A stretch of DNA of 64,000 nt from contig CAZCFW010000001.1 in the NCBI GenBank assembly GCA_964498035.1, positions 1 through 64,000 of the forward strand. Reading direction: 5' to 3'. The notes below the pieces were generated by a model. The model did no database searches. It was given only the letters and a program-made list of their open reading frames with translations, and had not been told where the DNA came from. The translations under genes and the position numbers were made by a program. Shown here piece by piece: positions 14,946-22,744 of the stretch; position 1 is the stretch's first letter; every line of letters begins with the position of its first letter. The stretch comes from UBA8515 sp964498035. GTDB lineage: Bacteria > Patescibacteriota > Minisyncoccia > Phycocordibacterales > UBA9973.

Positions 14946-15947
14946 ATGATAATGATCGGAATATTTATACTACTGATGGCTTCAGGCTTCTTCTCGGCCC
15001 TTACGCTCGCATATATGACCTTTGATGTAGCTGTGCTTGAGCGTATGGCGAAGCAGAAGAACAAGGATGCTGTGGCAGTGCTTTCCATCCGTAAGCATGG
15101 TATGAAGCTCCTAGCTACGCTTATTCTAGGCACGAACCTTGCAAACGCATTTGCGACAGTGCTCATTGGTGACCGCTTCAGTGGATTTGTGACGGGTATA
15201 GTTTCCGCAGCGCTTATATTCCTCCTTGCAGATGTTTTCCCTCAATCTTTCGGTAGTCGCCACGCACTTAAGCTCGGTAGCTTCTGTGCACCATTTATGA
15301 AATTGCTACTTTTTATTTTCTATCCCATCACTGCGCCTATTGCGTATCTCCTCAAGAAAATTTTGGGTGAAGAAAAGGTGAATAAACTTTCTAAGATTGA
15401 TTTGCTTTCAATACTAGATGAAGATGAGAAGAACAATGTCCTCGGTGTAGACCACGACGAGCGTCGTATTGCTCGCGGGTCGCTTTCATTCTCGACTCGC
15501 CGTGTGTTAAATACGATGACTCCAAACACTGTCGTGAAAACTATTTCATCCGGTGCTGTGCTCGACCACGATGCACTTATAGAGCTCCGTGATACCGGCT
15601 ACTCACGCATCCCTGTGTATGAGCATGACCACAATAATTTCATCGGAATTTTGTATTTGAAAGATTTGATTGGTATACCAGTGCCAAGTAATGTGGCTGA
15701 TGTGATGGACCGCACGGTTCACTTCGTGCATGAGCAGGATCCGCTTGATAAAGTGCTCGGTGAATTCATATCTACAAAGATGCATCTTTTCGTGGTGCTC
15801 GATGAATTCGGAGGATTTACAGGAGTGATTACTGTGGAAGATATACTTGAAGAAATTATTGGCCAAGAAATAATGGATGAAGATGATGTGATCCCAGACC
15901 TCCGTTCATTTGCCAAAGCCCGCCAGAAAAATAAGATGGATAAATAA
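14946..15947 (+). CDS. CNNM/HlyC-type membrane protein with CBS pair
   Basis: The 333-aa protein has an N-terminal DUF21 transmembrane domain (residues 1 to about 140; LGTNLANAFATVLIG and DVFPQSFGSRHAL are typical) followed by two CBS domains (about 190-300; DTGYSRIPVYEHD, VVLDEFGGFTGVITVEDILEEI). The C-terminal CorC_HlyC domain of longer relatives is absent. Members are linked to Mg2+ or Co2+ efflux, with the CBS pair sensing nucleotides. TATAAT at 14933-14938 is 7 nt before the ATG. Confidence 0.9.
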   Translation: MIMIGIFILLMASGFFSALTLAYMTFDVAVLERMAKQKNKDAVAVLSIRKHGMKLLATLILGTNLANAFATVLIGDRFSGFVTGIVSAALIFLLADVFPQSFGSRHALKLGSFCAPFMKLLLFIFYPITAPIAYLLKKILGEEKVNKLSKIDLLSILDEDEKNNVLGVDHDERRIARGSLSFSTRRVLNTMTPNTVVKTISSGAVLDHDALIELRDTGYSRIPVYEHDHNNFIGILYLKDLIGIPVPSNVADVMDRTVHFVHEQDPLDKVLGEFISTKMHLFVVLDEFGGFTGVITVEDILEEIIGQEIMDEDDVIPDLRSFAKARQKNKMDK

Positions 15948-15948
15948 T

Positions 15949-17196
15949 ATGGAAAATAAAGAAGCACAATATGACGTGATAGTTATCGGTGGTGGAGCTT
16001 CTGGCATGATGGCAGCGGCTGTAGCTAGTAAGGAGAAGAAGACAGTGCTCGTGATCGAGAAGAACTACATGCTCGGTGCGAAGCTACGGATTACAGGCGG
16101 AGGCAGGTGCAATATCACAAATGATGAGGACGACATAAGAGTCTTTATGAAATACTACGGGAAGGCTGAGCCATTCCTTTATTCTGCATTTTCAGAATTT
16201 GATAAGAATGCAACTTTTAAATATTTCGAAGAGCGAGGCTTGCCACTTGTGGTGCAAGCTAGGAAGCGCGCATTCCCGCACACTGAGCGCGCAGAAGATG
16301 TGTGCCAAGTGATGGAAAAGGATTTGAATAATGCATATGTAAAAATCAAATTAAATACTCGCGTAGAAAAGATTCTCCATGATGGCAAGAAGATCACAGG
16401 AATACTCACAAATAAAGGTAGCTTTACCGCCGGCTCATACATACTCGCAACTGGCGGGCTCTCACACCCTGAGACTGGCGCAACTCGTGATGGCTTCGAT
16501 TTCATGAAAGACTTAGGTCACACAGTAAAGGAGCCTACGCCTAGTATCGTGCCACTAGAAGTAGCTGACCGCTGGGTGCACACACTTGCTGGAGTTTCGC
16601 TCTCGTTTATGAAGATTACTTTCTTCCTTGAGGACAAGAAAGCATTTTCTAAAACTGGGAAAGTTCTCTTCACACACTTCGGACTCTCAGGTCCGCTCAT
16701 ACTAAACAGCGCAAGCAAAGTTTCCGACTTGCTCCAGAACGGCAAAGTGACTGCAACTATAGATGCATACCCAGATACAAATCATGGTTCACTTGAGACG
16801 CAGATAATAAAAGTTTTCGACGCGAATAAAAATAAAATTCTTCGCACGGTATTTAAAGAGATCGTGCCTGAAGGCACAGCGAAAGCTATCGAGATGATAC
16901 TTCCGGAAATTGATTTCGAGACGAAGGTGCATTCAGTGACGAAAGAGCAAAGAAAGATAATTGTGCACTTGCTCAAGAAACTGCCAGTCCATATTACAAA
17001 CCTAATGGGCTACGATAGAGCTGTGGTGGCAGATGGGGGAGTGGAACTCACTGAAATGGACATGAAGACCATGCGCTCCAAAATAATCAATAATCTATTC
17101 ATCACCGGCGACCTCCTCAACATCAACCGCCCTTCAGGCGGCTACGGCCTCCAGCTCTGCTGGACTACGGGCTATATCGCCGGCAAAAACGCGTAA
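15949..17196 (+). CDS. FAD-dependent oxidoreductase, HI0933/YhiN family
   Basis: The 415-aa flavoprotein has the dinucleotide-binding GGGASGMMAA near the N-terminus, KLRITGGGRCNITN (family signature), YILATGGLSHPETGATRDGF and the C-terminal TGDLLNINRPSGGYGLQLCW. Family members are flavoproteins of largely unassigned substrate. The start is set at the ATG at 15949, one base after the preceding stop, where the family N-terminus begins, rather than at an overlapping upstream ATG at 15910. Probably co-transcribed with the CNNM gene. Confidence 0.9.
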   Translation: MENKEAQYDVIVIGGGASGMMAAAVASKEKKTVLVIEKNYMLGAKLRITGGGRCNITNDEDDIRVFMKYYGKAEPFLYSAFSEFDKNATFKYFEERGLPLVVQARKRAFPHTERAEDVCQVMEKDLNNAYVKIKLNTRVEKILHDGKKITGILTNKGSFTAGSYILATGGLSHPETGATRDGFDFMKDLGHTVKEPTPSIVPLEVADRWVHTLAGVSLSFMKITFFLEDKKAFSKTGKVLFTHFGLSGPLILNSASKVSDLLQNGKVTATIDAYPDTNHGSLETQIIKVFDANKNKILRTVFKEIVPEGTAKAIEMILPEIDFETKVHSVTKEQRKIIVHLLKKLPVHITNLMGYDRAVVADGGVELTEMDMKTMRSKIINNLFITGDLLNINRPSGGYGLQLCWTTGYIAGKNA

Positions 17197-17205
17197 AATC
17201 TAATA

Positions 17206-17235
17206 TTGACAATACGTATTACGGTGTGCTATAAT
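17206..17235 (+). promoter_or_regulatory. Consensus promoter of the 206-aa unknown gene
   Basis: TTGACA at 17206-17211 and TATAAT at 17230-17235, 18-nt spacer, preceded by a short overlap with the flavoprotein stop region. Confidence 0.85.
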
Positions 17236-17259
17236 ATTACATATATTTAGTTCTTCGCC

Positions 17260-17343
17260 ATGTATATTTTAGGGTAGTAAATTAGTTTTCTTTGTTTCTT
17301 TTTAAAGGAAATAGAGAAAACTAATTTATTTTTTTTAAACCCT
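17260..17343 (+). promoter_or_regulatory. Terminator-like hairpin inside the 5' leader (possible attenuator)
   Basis: Between promoter and gene lies a long hairpin: aaattagttttct (17279-17291) pairs perfectly with 17315-17327, with further imperfect pairing inside the loop, and is followed by T8 at 17329-17336. Outer bases aggg (17271) and ccct (17340) could also pair. A five-codon ORF (ATG at 17260, MYILG, stop TAG) sits just before the stem. The layout is that of transcription attenuation. Confidence 0.55.
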
Positions 17344-17360
17344 TTAATTATTATACTATC

Positions 17361-17981
17361 ATGTTTGTAACTTCAATTTATGGAGGCTATGCTTCCGACA
17401 AAACTTGGTTTAAGGCCATTGCAGAATCATTAATTCTAAAGCTCATTCAGTGGGAAATAGAGATTTCAAAAAGTGGTTCTCAAGGTGGATATCTTTCTAT
17501 TTTTGAGGCAGATCCTTATGGAGATCCAAAATTGACTGAACTTATTGGTTGTGGTAGTTTTCCGAAAGAAAAATATGGAATTTATATGTATAATTCTATA
17601 GAGAAAGCTTTTCGCCTCAATCACAATCTCGATCAAGTTAGTGCGGTTTCATCTCAACATACAACATCACGTCAAAGTGCAAATAAAAATTCGGAAGAAT
17701 ATCCTGGTGCTGTATATTTTGACGATTCTAGTAAAATGATTTTTTCATTTTCTGGGCTTGGATCTGAATGGGATGAATTTATTTCAGTGTGTATTAGTGT
17801 ATTTCATTCTTATTTAGTTCACAAAAGAGCATATCCAGTTTATTTAACACTTGAAGATCTTCATGATATTTATTCAAGAAGGTCAAAAAGTATTACTGCT
17901 ACTGGAGATCAAAAAGCTCAAATGCTTGGTGCGATGGATGAAATAATCAAGGAACAAATTGCTCTTAGAGACAAAAAGTAG
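17361..17981 (+). CDS. Hypothetical protein, 206 aa
   Basis: I do not recognise a family. The protein is soluble, with a hydrophobic, aromatic N-terminal half (MFVTSIYGGYASDKTWFKAI), a central variable Ser/Gln-rich segment (residues about 95-115), a second hydrophobic stretch (KMIFSFSGLGSEWDEFISVC) and a charged helical C-terminus ending IALRDKK. No signal peptide or catalytic motif is seen. It has a strong promoter, an attenuator-like leader and its own terminator, so it is a single-gene unit, perhaps acquired. Confidence 0.7.
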   Translation: MFVTSIYGGYASDKTWFKAIAESLILKLIQWEIEISKSGSQGGYLSIFEADPYGDPKLTELIGCGSFPKEKYGIYMYNSIEKAFRLNHNLDQVSAVSSQHTTSRQSANKNSEEYPGAVYFDDSSKMIFSFSGLGSEWDEFISVCISVFHSYLVHKRAYPVYLTLEDLHDIYSRRSKSITATGDQKAQMLGAMDEIIKEQIALRDKK

Positions 17982-17998
17982 CCGCTTAAAATTAAAAG

Positions 17999-18032
17999 AA
18001 CCCCTATAACGAACCCCGTTCGTATAGGGGTT
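17999..18032 (+). terminator. Terminator after the 206-aa gene
   Basis: aacccctata pairs with tataggggtt; the top of the stem is acgaac/gttcg with one bulge. The loop half (cgaac-ccc-gttcg) looks like a LexA site with a 3-nt gap but is fully explained by the stem. Confidence 0.88.
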
Positions 18033-18078
18033 TGTTATTTACAGAATAGATATTTTGTAGCCTAACACTTATCCACAG

Positions 18079-18107
18079 TTGCATGTGTACGAGCGTTCAC
18101 ATATAAT
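18079..18107 (+). promoter_or_regulatory. Promoter of the SOS operon with candidate LexA operator
   Basis: TTGCAT at 18079-18084 and TATAAT at 18102-18107, 17 nt apart. The spacer is filled by an 18-bp dyad (18084-18101, TGTGnACGnnCGTnCACA). It includes GTAC-N4-GTTC, the half-site geometry of Gram-positive and cyanobacterial LexA boxes. LexA bound there would block the promoter that drives lexA itself. Confidence 0.6.
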
Positions 18108-18148
18108 ATGTATACGGTCGCTTTAATAAATAAATCAATTATAAACAT

Positions 18149-18346
18149 ATGACAAGAGAACAATACATTAAAATTTTACAAAGAGAGCTAGATAGATTAA
18201 ATAAGCAGATTGATTTAAAGATTATGGCCGGAGCTGATTATTCTAAAGAATCTAAAGAGCACAAGATAGTAATAAGAAAGATAGAGCTGCATCAGAGAAA
18301 GACATTCTTCAATCAATTATTTTCATCACTTACACTTCAGTTCTAA
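18149..18346 (+). CDS. Small basic helical protein, first gene of the SOS operon
   Basis: The 65-aa protein is predicted almost entirely helical and highly charged (MTREQYIKILQRELDRLNKQ, then KIVIRKIELHQRK), ending in an aromatic FFNQLFSSLTLQF. No family is recognised. It is the first gene after the putative LexA-controlled promoter and lies 22 nt before lexA, so it is expected to be induced by DNA damage. Candidates would be a polymerase or repair accessory factor, but this is position-based only. Confidence 0.65.
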   Translation: MTREQYIKILQRELDRLNKQIDLKIMAGADYSKESKEHKIVIRKIELHQRKTFFNQLFSSLTLQF

Positions 18347-18368
18347 TCTAAGACGTATTTAAAATTAT

Positions 18369-18938
18369 ATGACTCAAAATGAATACAAAAATAAATTAAG
18401 TTCGTTTTATGGATCTCATAACCGAATGCCCACATACACAGAGATGATGCGCCTCTTTGGCTTCAAGAGTAAGAATTCTGTATCAAGACTCGTGGAGAAG
18501 CTCATGGATGCCGGCTTTATCGATAAGGACCCACTAGGAAGGCTTATACCGACGAATATGATGAGTGAAGTGCCGCTCCTTGGGCTTGTGAAGGCTGGAT
18601 TCCCATCACCAAGTGAAGACGTGCTTGAGACTACAATAAACTTAAACAATTATTTAATCCGCAAAAAGGATTCCACATACATACTCGAAGTTGATGGAGA
18701 TTCAATGATAGACGCACACATAGCCGATGGCGACATGGTCATCGCTGAGCGCACAAATACTGCACGCGATGGTGAGATTGTGATTGCAGAAGTAGATGGT
18801 GAATACACAATGAAATATTTTCGTAAGGAGGGAAGTAAAGTCTGGCTAGAACCTGCCAATAAGGACTTCCACAATATCTATCCAGAGAATGACCTACAGA
18901 TTAAAGCAATCGTTAAAGGTGTAATTCGTAAATACTAA
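18369..18938 (+). CDS. lexA: LexA-type SOS repressor
   Basis: The 189-aa protein has an N-terminal winged helix (residues 1-60; PTYTEMMRLFGFKSKNSVSR) and an S24 autoproteolytic domain: cleavage site Ala76-Gly77 in VKAGFPSP, catalytic Ser112 in VDGDSMID, and catalytic Lys149 in YTMKYF. It should repress the SOS genes and be inactivated by RecA-stimulated self-cleavage. Length and residue spacing are normal. It is the second gene of the operon and ends one base before the UmuD'-like gene. Confidence 0.93.
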   Translation: MTQNEYKNKLSSFYGSHNRMPTYTEMMRLFGFKSKNSVSRLVEKLMDAGFIDKDPLGRLIPTNMMSEVPLLGLVKAGFPSPSEDVLETTINLNNYLIRKKDSTYILEVDGDSMIDAHIADGDMVIAERTNTARDGEIVIAEVDGEYTMKYFRKEGSKVWLEPANKDFHNIYPENDLQIKAIVKGVIRKY

Positions 18939-18939
18939 G

Positions 18940-19200
18940 ATGAGAGACTTAAGTGATGTAAACCTCGATGATTACCTCATAAATAATAAAGATGCGAGTT
19001 TCATTTTGCAGATTCGTAGTGATAGCTATAAGGATATGAATGTCCTTCATAATGATCTAGCTATCGTGGAGCGCGCCACAAATGCAAAAGATGGAGAAAT
19101 TATTTTGGTCCCTAAGGATGGTGCATGGATTCTCAAATATAAAACATTTAATGATTTGAATTACAGTGCAAAGCTAAGAGGAATTATCAGAGAATATTAA
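18940..19200 (+). CDS. UmuD'-like S24 domain protein lacking the cleavable arm
   Basis: The 86-aa protein aligns with the C-terminal domain of the neighbouring LexA. FILQIRSDSYKDM corresponds to YILEVDGDSMIDA, with Ser29 at the catalytic Ser112 position. AIVERATNAKDGEIILVPKDG corresponds closely to the following segment, and LKY places Lys66 at Lys149. There is no DNA-binding domain and no Ala-Gly cleavage site, so it resembles UmuD after processing (UmuD'). It lies 1 nt after lexA and 2 nt before the Y-family polymerase, which supports a polymerase-partner role. The GDSM motif is altered to SDSY. Confidence 0.75.
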   Translation: MRDLSDVNLDDYLINNKDASFILQIRSDSYKDMNVLHNDLAIVERATNAKDGEIILVPKDGAWILKYKTFNDLNYSAKLRGIIREY

Positions 19201-19202
19201 AT

Positions 19203-20459
19203 ATGAAAGAGAAAATTCTACATGTAGATGGTGATGCGTTTTTCGCCGCGTGTGAGATGGCGAGATTTCCAATGCTTTGGAATAAGCCACTTGTGGTGGG
19301 CCATAGCATCGCATCTGCCATGAGCTACGAGGCTAAGAAGCTCGGTGTGCATAGAGCCATGCCTATCTTTGAGGTGAAGAAAACTTTCCCGCATATGGCT
19401 GTAATCGGCACGCATTTTGAGCTGTATCATATGTATGGCGATAAGCTTTCAAGCGTCTTATCGCGCTATACAGACAGAATCGAGCGCTACAGTGTGGATG
19501 AATGCTTCGCAATACTTACTGAATCTGAAATGAATAAATACGGAACCTGGGAGAACTTTCTTCTTACCATAAAGAATGATGTGCAAAGTACTCTAGGGAT
19601 TACATTTTCTTTCGGCTTAGCAGATACAAAGGTACTTGCGAAAGTCGCTTCGAAATTTGAGAAGCCAAATGGTCTTACTTATATATCCGAAAGTAATCGC
19701 GAGAAAGTACTAAAGAAAGTGCCGATTGAGAATATCTGGGGTGTGGGCCGAGCAACTGCCAAGAATTTGCAAAAGATGGGTGTGAAGAATGCGTATCAGT
19801 TCGTAAAATTAAGTGAGTCTTATGTGGACACATATTTCCATAAACCGTTAGCCGAACTTTGGCATGAACTTTGCGGACGAAGGATTATGAATCTGTCGGA
19901 CAGTCTGGAAATTGATTTAGCGAAATCATTTCAATCAATGCGCACGTTTAAACCTGCGACGGATAATAAAATTTTTATTGCATCAGAACTTTCAAACAAT
20001 GTAGAAATAGTTTGCGCACGAATGCGCGAGTCGGACCTCGTTACCAAGAATATTTCAATTGTACTTAAACAAGGAGAATATAATTTATCTCAAATTGAGG
20101 TCGTAATGCCGAATTATACAAACAGCCCAAGTGACATACTAAACTACCTCGAAAGTTCGTTTGATAAGCTGTTTGTGGGTGGTGCTAAGTACCGCCAGAC
20201 TGGCTTTGTGGCCGCAAATCTCAAGCCTAGGGCTCATATTCAGAATGATCTATTCAATGTCCAAAACAACATATTAGAAAATAGTAGGGGATACATGTCA
20301 ATTGTTGATGTAATTCATAATAAATTTGGAAATAGTTCGATTGGATTATTGTCCAGCTTAAATGCAGTAAATCGAATGAATGATAAAACGCTCGTGGATG
20401 AGGGTAAAGACCCATATATTTGGAATCTTCCATTGCCTTATCTTGGAGAGATATATTAG
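19203..20459 (+). CDS. Y-family DNA polymerase (DinB/UmuC type)
   Basis: The 418-aa translesion polymerase has the palm metal motif HVDGDAFFAACE (Asp9 and neighbours; aromatic steric gate at 13-14), YSVDEC with Asp99 and Glu100, SFGLADTKVLAKVASKFEKP, and the helix-hairpin IWGVGRATAKNLQKMGV, followed by a little-finger domain. Core motifs look like DinB, while length and the adjacent UmuD'-like gene recall UmuC. It is the last gene of the SOS operon and should copy damaged DNA. No beta-clamp motif at the extreme C-terminus was obvious. Confidence 0.9.
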   Translation: MKEKILHVDGDAFFAACEMARFPMLWNKPLVVGHSIASAMSYEAKKLGVHRAMPIFEVKKTFPHMAVIGTHFELYHMYGDKLSSVLSRYTDRIERYSVDECFAILTESEMNKYGTWENFLLTIKNDVQSTLGITFSFGLADTKVLAKVASKFEKPNGLTYISESNREKVLKKVPIENIWGVGRATAKNLQKMGVKNAYQFVKLSESYVDTYFHKPLAELWHELCGRRIMNLSDSLEIDLAKSFQSMRTFKPATDNKIFIASELSNNVEIVCARMRESDLVTKNISIVLKQGEYNLSQIEVVMPNYTNSPSDILNYLESSFDKLFVGGAKYRQTGFVAANLKPRAHIQNDLFNVQNNILENSRGYMSIVDVIHNKFGNSSIGLLSSLNAVNRMNDKTLVDEGKDPYIWNLPLPYLGEIY

Positions 20460-20474
20460 CATCCGTTGTAAAAG

Positions 20475-20513
20475 AAAAATGTACGACGCTTTAACAAGCG
20501 ATCGTACATTTTT
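20475..20513 (+). terminator. Terminator of the SOS operon
   Basis: aaaaatgtacga and tcgtacattttt flank an inner cgctt/aagcg stem. A second inverted repeat directly follows (about 20518-20556: atcttttac, attgc, gcaat, gtaaaagat), so the operon end carries two consecutive hairpins. Confidence 0.88.
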
Positions 20514-20623
20514 GTCATCTTTTACTACATTGCTAATGCAATGTCGTAAAAGATATATTGTGCGACACTACCATATAAAATAAGGCTATTACGAAAAGGC
20601 TCGATTTAGACCCACCCCTATCA

Positions 20624-21556
20624 TTATGTATTGCTTTGGACGCAGGAGTTGAAAGCGCGCACCTCATCATTGTAATTAGTAATACTACTTTTTATTTGAG
20701 ACACTAATTTATTGTATTCAATAACTCCACTATTGTATTTAGAAATTTGATCTTGGGCGCTTGAGCCAATACCCACTTCCCCGCTATCGATGATACTTTT
20801 TTGAGCCTCTAAATCTTTTTGAATTTTATCTGCATTTTTCTGTAAAGTATTAATTTTTTCTTTAAGAGTATTATCAATTATTGGGCATGCGTCCTTGGGC
20901 AGTCCGAAATGCTGAACAATGATCCAGGTTTCCTTGCCTTCAAACAAGCCTTTACCCACAGCTATTCCGATTTCTGTATATTTGGTATTTAAGATATTGG
21001 CACGGTGCCCAGGACTATTCATCCAAGCATTTACTACAGCATCACCGTTTCTGAAATTACCAAGCGCAAGGTTTTCTCCGATGATTATGTACTCGTAACT
21101 TTGTGCATTTGCAAGATCATTCACACCAACACCTTTTGGTGATATGTGCTCAAAATACTGATTATCAAACATGTCCTCTACTTTTTTCTCAGCCATCATG
21201 TTTAACTTAGCATTCTCTTTAAGTGCAGGTAAGTGCGCGACTTCTTCTCTGTTGAGGTTTGTAATATAAATTATGTTTGCTCTTGCAAGCCTGCCTTCCT
21301 TGGCTATTGGGTTTGTGACTCTAAGTGCTCCTGGAGTGTCAATCAAGGTTTCCACCCCAGTACTTATCGAAGTCTTCTCATTAATGATATCTTTAAGTAG
21401 AGTTTTGTCGGTAGATTTTACTTGCCCTGTGATTTCAGAGTACTTATGTACTATAAGATCATTAATGTACCCGTATGCTTTTACAGCATCATTACGAAAA
21501 ATAAATAATGAAATAAGTATCAATATTAAAATTGTGAATTTAATTTTCTGTTTCAT
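20624..21556 (-). CDS. Membrane-anchored CAP (SCP/PR-1) domain protein
   Basis: The protein (310 aa from the ATG at 21556) has an N-terminal membrane segment (KFTILILILISLFIF), a linker, and a CAP domain: VAHLPALKENAKLNMMAEKK, FEHISPKG with a conserved His, GENLALGNF, and NAWMNSPGHRANILN, the family signature. A C-terminal coiled-coil region of about 80 residues follows. The fold is extracytoplasmic, and roles in bacteria are mostly unknown. The start at 21556 lies 1 nt past the previous stop (21558); a longer reading from 21595 would overlap that gene. Confidence 0.88.
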   Translation of the reverse strand: MKQKIKFTILILILISLFIFRNDAVKAYGYINDLIVHKYSEITGQVKSTDKTLLKDIINEKTSISTGVETLIDTPGALRVTNPIAKEGRLARANIIYITNLNREEVAHLPALKENAKLNMMAEKKVEDMFDNQYFEHISPKGVGVNDLANAQSYEYIIIGENLALGNFRNGDAVVNAWMNSPGHRANILNTKYTEIGIAVGKGLFEGKETWIIVQHFGLPKDACPIIDNTLKEKINTLQKNADKIQKDLEAQKSIIDSGEVGIGSSAQDQISKYNSGVIEYNKLVSQIKSSITNYNDEVRAFNSCVQSNT

Positions 21557-21557
21557 T

Positions 21558-21941
21558 TTAATTATTACATGCCGCAGCAAGTATGTATCCTTCATCTATT
21601 GCTTCCTGCTCTGTATTGAAGTAGATCTTATTCTTTTCACTTAACCTACTTGCTCCACTACAGCCCACTGTATAGTATAGCTTACCATTTTTTGAGGCTA
21701 CATAGTTACCATTAACTGCTAAATTCGTAATATTTTGAGTGTTTAGGCTACTTTTAGCCTTACTAGTATCCATATTTGTGATAATCTTTACATTTTCGTG
21801 TTTTGTGGTATTGTTGTTGGAAATTCTACCCAAAAAGAAGGACCCTATACCAACTAAGGCTATAATAACTGAAATAGGAAGGATATTCGGACTATCCTGG
21901 TGGACCCCCTTGATTTTATTCCAGATATCCTGTATACTCAT
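21558..21941 (-). CDS. Membrane-anchored protein with C-terminal SGA/Cys (Ada-like) motif
   Basis: The 127-aa protein has one membrane segment (ILPISVIIALVGIGSFFLG), a spacer, and a compact domain: YVASKNGKLYYTVGCSGASR followed by NKIYFNTEQEAIDEGY and a final Cys. This SGA(S/K)RI-E-NKI-F pattern with two Cys is frequent at the ends of Patescibacterial surface proteins and is often labelled Ada-like metal-binding. TATAAT (plus-strand 21950-21955) is 8 nt upstream. It probably shares a transcript with the CAP gene. Confidence 0.8.
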   Translation of the reverse strand: MSIQDIWNKIKGVHQDSPNILPISVIIALVGIGSFFLGRISNNNTTKHENVKIITNMDTSKAKSSLNTQNITNLAVNGNYVASKNGKLYYTVGCSGASRLSEKNKIYFNTEQEAIDEGYILAAACNN

Positions 21942-21981
21942 ACAAGTTAATTATAAGATATTTAATTGAAATTTACTACAT

Positions 21982-22254
21982 ATGGCACATAGGAAAGCCG
22001 GCGGTACCGCCCGAAATTTAAAAGACTCAAATCCAAAGTACTTAGGTACGAAGCTTTATGCTGGTGAAAAGGCACAAGCTGGATCTATTATTATCCGTCA
22101 ACGCGGTACAGTAATACTTCCTGGTACAAACACAAAGCTTGGTAAAGATCACACTATCTTCTCTCTAGTTGAAGGTACAATCAAGTTTGGTACAAAAAGA
22201 AAGACAAACTTCAATGGCACTACATCAGTAAAGAAAGTTGTTCACGTAATATAA
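21982..22254 (+). CDS. rpmA: 50S ribosomal protein bL27
   Basis: The 90-aa protein shows the family core: MAHRKAGGTARNLKDSNPKY, LGTKLYAGEKAQAGSIIIRQRGT, PGTNTKLGKDHTIFSLVEGTIKF. The N-terminus begins directly with AHRKAGG, with no cleaved prepeptide. It is transcribed alone, divergent from the Ada-like gene, and not paired with rplU as in most bacteria. Confidence 0.97.
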   Translation: MAHRKAGGTARNLKDSNPKYLGTKLYAGEKAQAGSIIIRQRGTVILPGTNTKLGKDHTIFSLVEGTIKFGTKRKTNFNGTTSVKKVVHVI

Positions 22255-22260
22255 TACTTA

Positions 22261-22294
22261 AAAATAAAACCCTCCATTTGGAGGGTTTTATTTT
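22261..22294. terminator. Bidirectional terminator between rpmA and rplI
   Basis: A 16-bp A/T-flanked stem around ccctcca/tggaggg, loop of 2 nt; it serves both convergent ribosomal protein genes. Confidence 0.9.
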
Positions 22295-22735
22295 TTATTC
22301 TTTAATTACTGTTACTTTACAGGAGCCACTATTGTTACCTTTTTTTATTGTGACAGTATGTTCACCTAGTTCTTTTATATGCCCTAAGTCCACATCCTTT
22401 TCTTCTATATGCATTCCTGTAGCCTTTGAGAGTGCTTCCACGACTGACTTTTTGTTGAGCGCTGAGAACAAGTGACCCTTCTCATTTGCTTTTGCTTTTA
22501 GAGTAATCTCAATACCTTTAGCTTTCTCGATAAGTAGATTGAATTCCTCTTTTTCCATTTCTTTCAACTTATTATTCTTTGCTTTCATTTCATCAATCTT
22601 TGCAAGTTCAGCAGCCGTAGCACGGATAGCAAGGCCCTTATTTATGAGCACATTGTTTGCATAGCCATCTGAAAATTCTTTTACATCGTATCTATTCCCT
22701 ACCTTAGGCACATCTTTTAAAAATATTACTTTCAT
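22295..22735 (-). CDS. rplI: 50S ribosomal protein bL9
   Basis: The 146-aa protein has the N-terminal domain MKVIFLKDVPKVGNRYDVKE and GYANNVLINKGLAI, the long connecting helix (residues about 45-75), and the C-terminal domain GHLFSALNKKSVVEAL. Several Patescibacteria lack bL9, so its presence narrows the lineage. It starts 9 nt after the CtpA-type protease gene stop (22745). Confidence 0.96.
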   Translation of the reverse strand: MKVIFLKDVPKVGNRYDVKEFSDGYANNVLINKGLAIRATAAELAKIDEMKAKNNKLKEMEKEEFNLLIEKAKGIEITLKAKANEKGHLFSALNKKSVVEALSKATGMHIEEKDVDLGHIKELGEHTVTIKKGNNSGSCKVTVIKE

Positions 22736-22744
22736 ATTGTATAT

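Noticed and set aside
18008..18022. Second LexA box (cgaac-ccc-gttcg)
   Set aside because: Gap of 3 instead of 4 nt, and it is the top of an intrinsic terminator stem.
18069..18077. Replication origin at the DnaA box
   Set aside because: Only one box, no AT-rich unwinding element or dnaA/dnaN genes nearby.
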